Positions 62,380 to 64,000 of a stretch of DNA of 64,000 bases are shown here, one piece after another. Both the position numbers and the translations under genes were made by a program. The stretch covers positions 2,914,001-2,978,000 of the forward strand of contig NZ_BJHV01000001.1 of the NCBI RefSeq assembly GCF_005405925.1, read 5' to 3'. The notes beneath the pieces are model-generated. The model saw only the letters and a list, made by a program, of their open reading frames with translations, made no database searches and was not told the origin of the DNA. Origin of the DNA: Streptomyces antimycoticus. Lineage in GTDB: Bacteria; Actinomycetota; Actinomycetes; Streptomycetales; Streptomycetaceae. Numbering within the stretch: position 1 is the first letter of the stretch; each line of letters starts with the position of its first letter.

Positions 62380-62607
62380 TCAGTCGAGCTTCATCAGCAG
62401 CCCGAGCACGACGATGCAGACGAACCACAGCAGCCCGACCACCACGGTGATGCGGTCCAGGTTGCGCTCGGCGACCGAGGAGCCGCCCACCGAGGACTGC
62501 ATGCCGCCACCGAACATGTCGGACAGGCCGCCGCCCTTCCCCTTGTGCATGAGCACCAACATCATCAGCAGCAGGCTGAAGATGATGAGGGCGATCGAAA
62601 ACCCCAT
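62380..62607 (-). CDS. secG: Preprotein translocase subunit SecG
   Basis: A 75-residue membrane protein of the Sec channel with two membrane segments (about 2-20 and 54-72) and a Gly-rich cytoplasmic loop, KGKGGGLSDMFGGGMQSS. ATG 62607 gives the usual length and the MGFSIALIIF start; a GTG two codons upstream is an alternative. It lies 113 bases after tpiA on the same strand, an arrangement conserved in actinomycetes (pgk-tpiA-secG). Confidence 0.95.
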   Translation of the reverse strand: MGFSIALIIFSLLLMMLVLMHKGKGGGLSDMFGGGMQSSVGGSSVAERNLDRITVVVGLLWFVCIVVLGLLMKLD

Positions 62608-62720
62608 GATCACAGCTGGACCAACCTTCTCGGGCTTGTACGGACGTCGGGGGCCGGACGGTGCGATTCCCACCGCCTCGACCCCCGACAGGGTACGACG
62701 ACGCGCGCGCTAGGGCCTAC

Positions 62721-63496
62721 TCACTGGTCGCGGAAACGAACGATCTTGACGAATTCGTCCGCGTCCAGCGCCGCACCGCCGATCAGGGCGCCGTCCACAT
62801 CCGGCTGGGCCATGATCGCGGCGACGTTCCCGGACTTCACCGAGCCGCCGTACTGGATCCGGACCTTGTCGGCGACCTCCTGGCCGTAGAGCTCGGCCAG
62901 CCGGCCGCGGATGGCCCGCAGACCTCCTGGGCGTCCTCGGGGGTCGCGACCTCACCGGTGCCGATCGCCCAGACCGGCTCGTAGGCGATCACGATGGTCT
63001 CGGCCTGCTCGGCGGGGATGTCCTTGAGACCGCCGTCCACCTGCGCGAGGGTGTGGGCGACCTGGTTGCCCGCCTTACGGACCTCGAGGCCCTCGCCGAC
63101 GCACAGGATCGGGGTGAGGTCATGGCGGAACGCCGCCTTGACCTTGGCGTTGCACAGCTCGTCGGACTCGCAGTGGTACTGGCGCCGCTCCGAGTGCCCG
63201 ACGACGGCGAAGGTGCACTTGAGCTTGGACAGCATCGGGCCGGAGATCTCGCCGGTGTAGGCGCCGGAGTCCTGCGCGGAGATGTCCTGGGCGCCGTACT
63301 TGATCTTCAACTTGTCGCCATCGACCAGGGTCTGCACCGACCGCAGATCGGTGAAGGGCGGCAGCACCGCGACCTCCACGGCCTCGTAGTCCTTGTCGGC
63401 GAGTGCGAAGGCGAGCTTCTGGACGTGGGCGATGGCCTCGAGGTGGTTGAGGTTCATCTTCCAGTTGCCCGCCATCAGCGGCGTACGGTCACTCAC
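62721..63496 (-). pseudogene. tpiA: Triosephosphate isomerase, frameshifted as read
   Basis: Glycolytic enzyme interconverting glyceraldehyde-3-phosphate and dihydroxyacetone phosphate. From GTG 63496 the frame shows K13 (AGNWKMN), the catalytic His region [11 protein letters not shown] and Glu in [11 protein letters not shown], then loses the family sequence after EDAQEVCG. The remainder is in another frame ([40 protein letters not shown]) and ends at 62721. Adding one base in the C run 62915-62917 gives the normal 258 residues. The enzyme is central to metabolism and both pieces are perfectly conserved, so this is almost certainly a sequencing undercall. It starts 5 bases after pgk. Confidence 0.9.
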
Positions 63497-63501
63497 AGTG
63501 T

Positions 63502-64000
63502 TCAGTCCTCCAGTGCGGCGAGGCCGGGGAGCGTCTTGCCCTCGAGGTATTCGAGGCTTGCTCCACCGCCGGTCGAGATGTGGCCGAAAGCGTTCTCGTC
63601 GAAGCCCAGGATGCGTACGGCCGCGGCGGAGTCGCCGCCGCCGACCACGGTGAAGGCCGGGCTGTCCAGGAGTGCCTGGGCCACGGCCCGGGTGCCCTCG
63701 GCGAAATCGGGGTGCTCGAAGACGCCCATCGGGCCGTTCCAGAAGACGGTGGCCGCGTCGGCCAGCTTCGAGGCGTACAGCTTGCGGGTCTCCGGGCCGA
63801 TGTCCAGCCCCTGAAGATCGGCCGGAATCGCGTCCGCGGCGATGACCTGCGGGTTCGCGGGGGCCTTGGTCTTCAGATCCGGGAATTCGGACGCGGCCGT
63901 GACATCGACCGGGAGCACGAACTCCACCCCGCGCTCCTTGGCCCGGCGCAGATAGTCCTGGACCGCCGGGACCTGGTCCTCCTGCAGCAGCGAGCCCCCG
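63502..64000 (-). CDS. pgk: Phosphoglycerate kinase, 3' part only
   Basis: C-terminal 165 residues of the glycolytic kinase that makes ATP from 1,3-bisphosphoglycerate. The reading frame continues past the right edge of the window. Recognisable segments are [34 protein letters not shown] and [18 protein letters not shown] near the end. The stop is 5 bases before the tpiA start, so the two are an operon. Confidence 0.95.
   Translation of the reverse strand, partial: GGSLLQEDQVPAVQDYLRRAKERGVEFVLPVDVTAASEFPDLKTKAPANPQVIAADAIPADLQGLDIGPETRKLYASKLADAATVFWNGPMGVFEHPDFAEGTRAVAQALLDSPAFTVVGGGDSAAAVRILGFDENAFGHISTGGGASLEYLEGKTLPGLAALED

Overview
The window is 64 kb of very GC-rich DNA (I estimate above 70 %). 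It has frequent GTG starts, many 4-bp ATGA/GTGA gene overlaps and several leaderless-looking starts. The gene content is typical of a Streptomyces or close actinomycete chromosome: a suf operon with a Rieske ferredoxin and a SufR-type regulator, the tkt-tal-zwf-opcA-pgl cluster, heme A genes, an RbpA family protein, secG-tpiA-pgk, and sugar ABC transporters without their own ATPase. I see no rRNA, tRNA, insertion sequence, prophage or CRISPR.

Layout. (1) 1-3.3 kb: end of a membrane protein gene, a NarL-type two-component system and an aldo/keto reductase. (2) 3.3-20.1 kb: a carbohydrate and sugar-acid region. It holds a pectate-lyase-9-like beta-helix protein, a lipoprotein polysaccharide deacetylase, an ABC importer with a Gfo/Idh oxidoreductase and a DUF6807 protein, an IlvD/Edd dehydratase coupled to a DapA-type lyase and a GntR regulator, then 5-dehydro-4-deoxyglucarate dehydratase coupled to an unrecognised barrel-like protein, divergent from uronate dehydrogenase. 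A small kinase and a fosmidomycin-resistance-type MFS protein sit in the middle. (3) 20.2-30.8 kb: accessory regulator and efflux/redox units (TetR with a TetX-like monooxygenase; MarR, MFS and cysteine hydrolase; TetR with an EamA exporter), an epimerase-like protein, DUF1963, a two-domain TerD protein and a luciferase-like oxidoreductase. Several carry clear palindromic operators. (4) 30.8-39.1 kb: PhoX-type phosphatase, a repeat-rich 0.9 kb gap, a large uncharacterised protein, a secreted nuclease, dapD and a TetR/SMR pair. (5) 39.2-64 kb: conserved core with suf, an ABC-2 exporter, ctaA/ctaB, pentose phosphate genes, pgi, an MFS protein, an rbpA family gene, secG, tpiA and the 3' part of pgk.

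How it fits together. Uronate dehydrogenase and KdgD are two steps of the oxidative uronate route to 2-oxoglutarate. The lactonase, aldarate dehydratase and semialdehyde dehydrogenase are not recognised here. The IlvD/DapA pair looks like a second sugar-acid dehydratase/lyase module, and the importer may feed either one. In the core, the Suf proteins build Fe-S clusters, CtaB and CtaA make hemes O and A, and tkt, tal, zwf, opcA, pgl, pgi, tpiA and pgk link the pentose phosphate pathway with glycolysis.

Main caution. Four unrelated genes (sensor kinase, cysteine hydrolase, ABC ATPase, tpiA) are each broken by exactly one missing base in a G/C homopolymer. In every case one added base restores a full-length, family-typical protein. 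This points to sequencing undercalls rather than four pseudogenes. The best candidate for something undescribed is the sugar-acid region at 5.7-20.1 kb, especially the barrel-like gene fused by overlap to kdgD and the DUF6807/Gfo-Idh pair.
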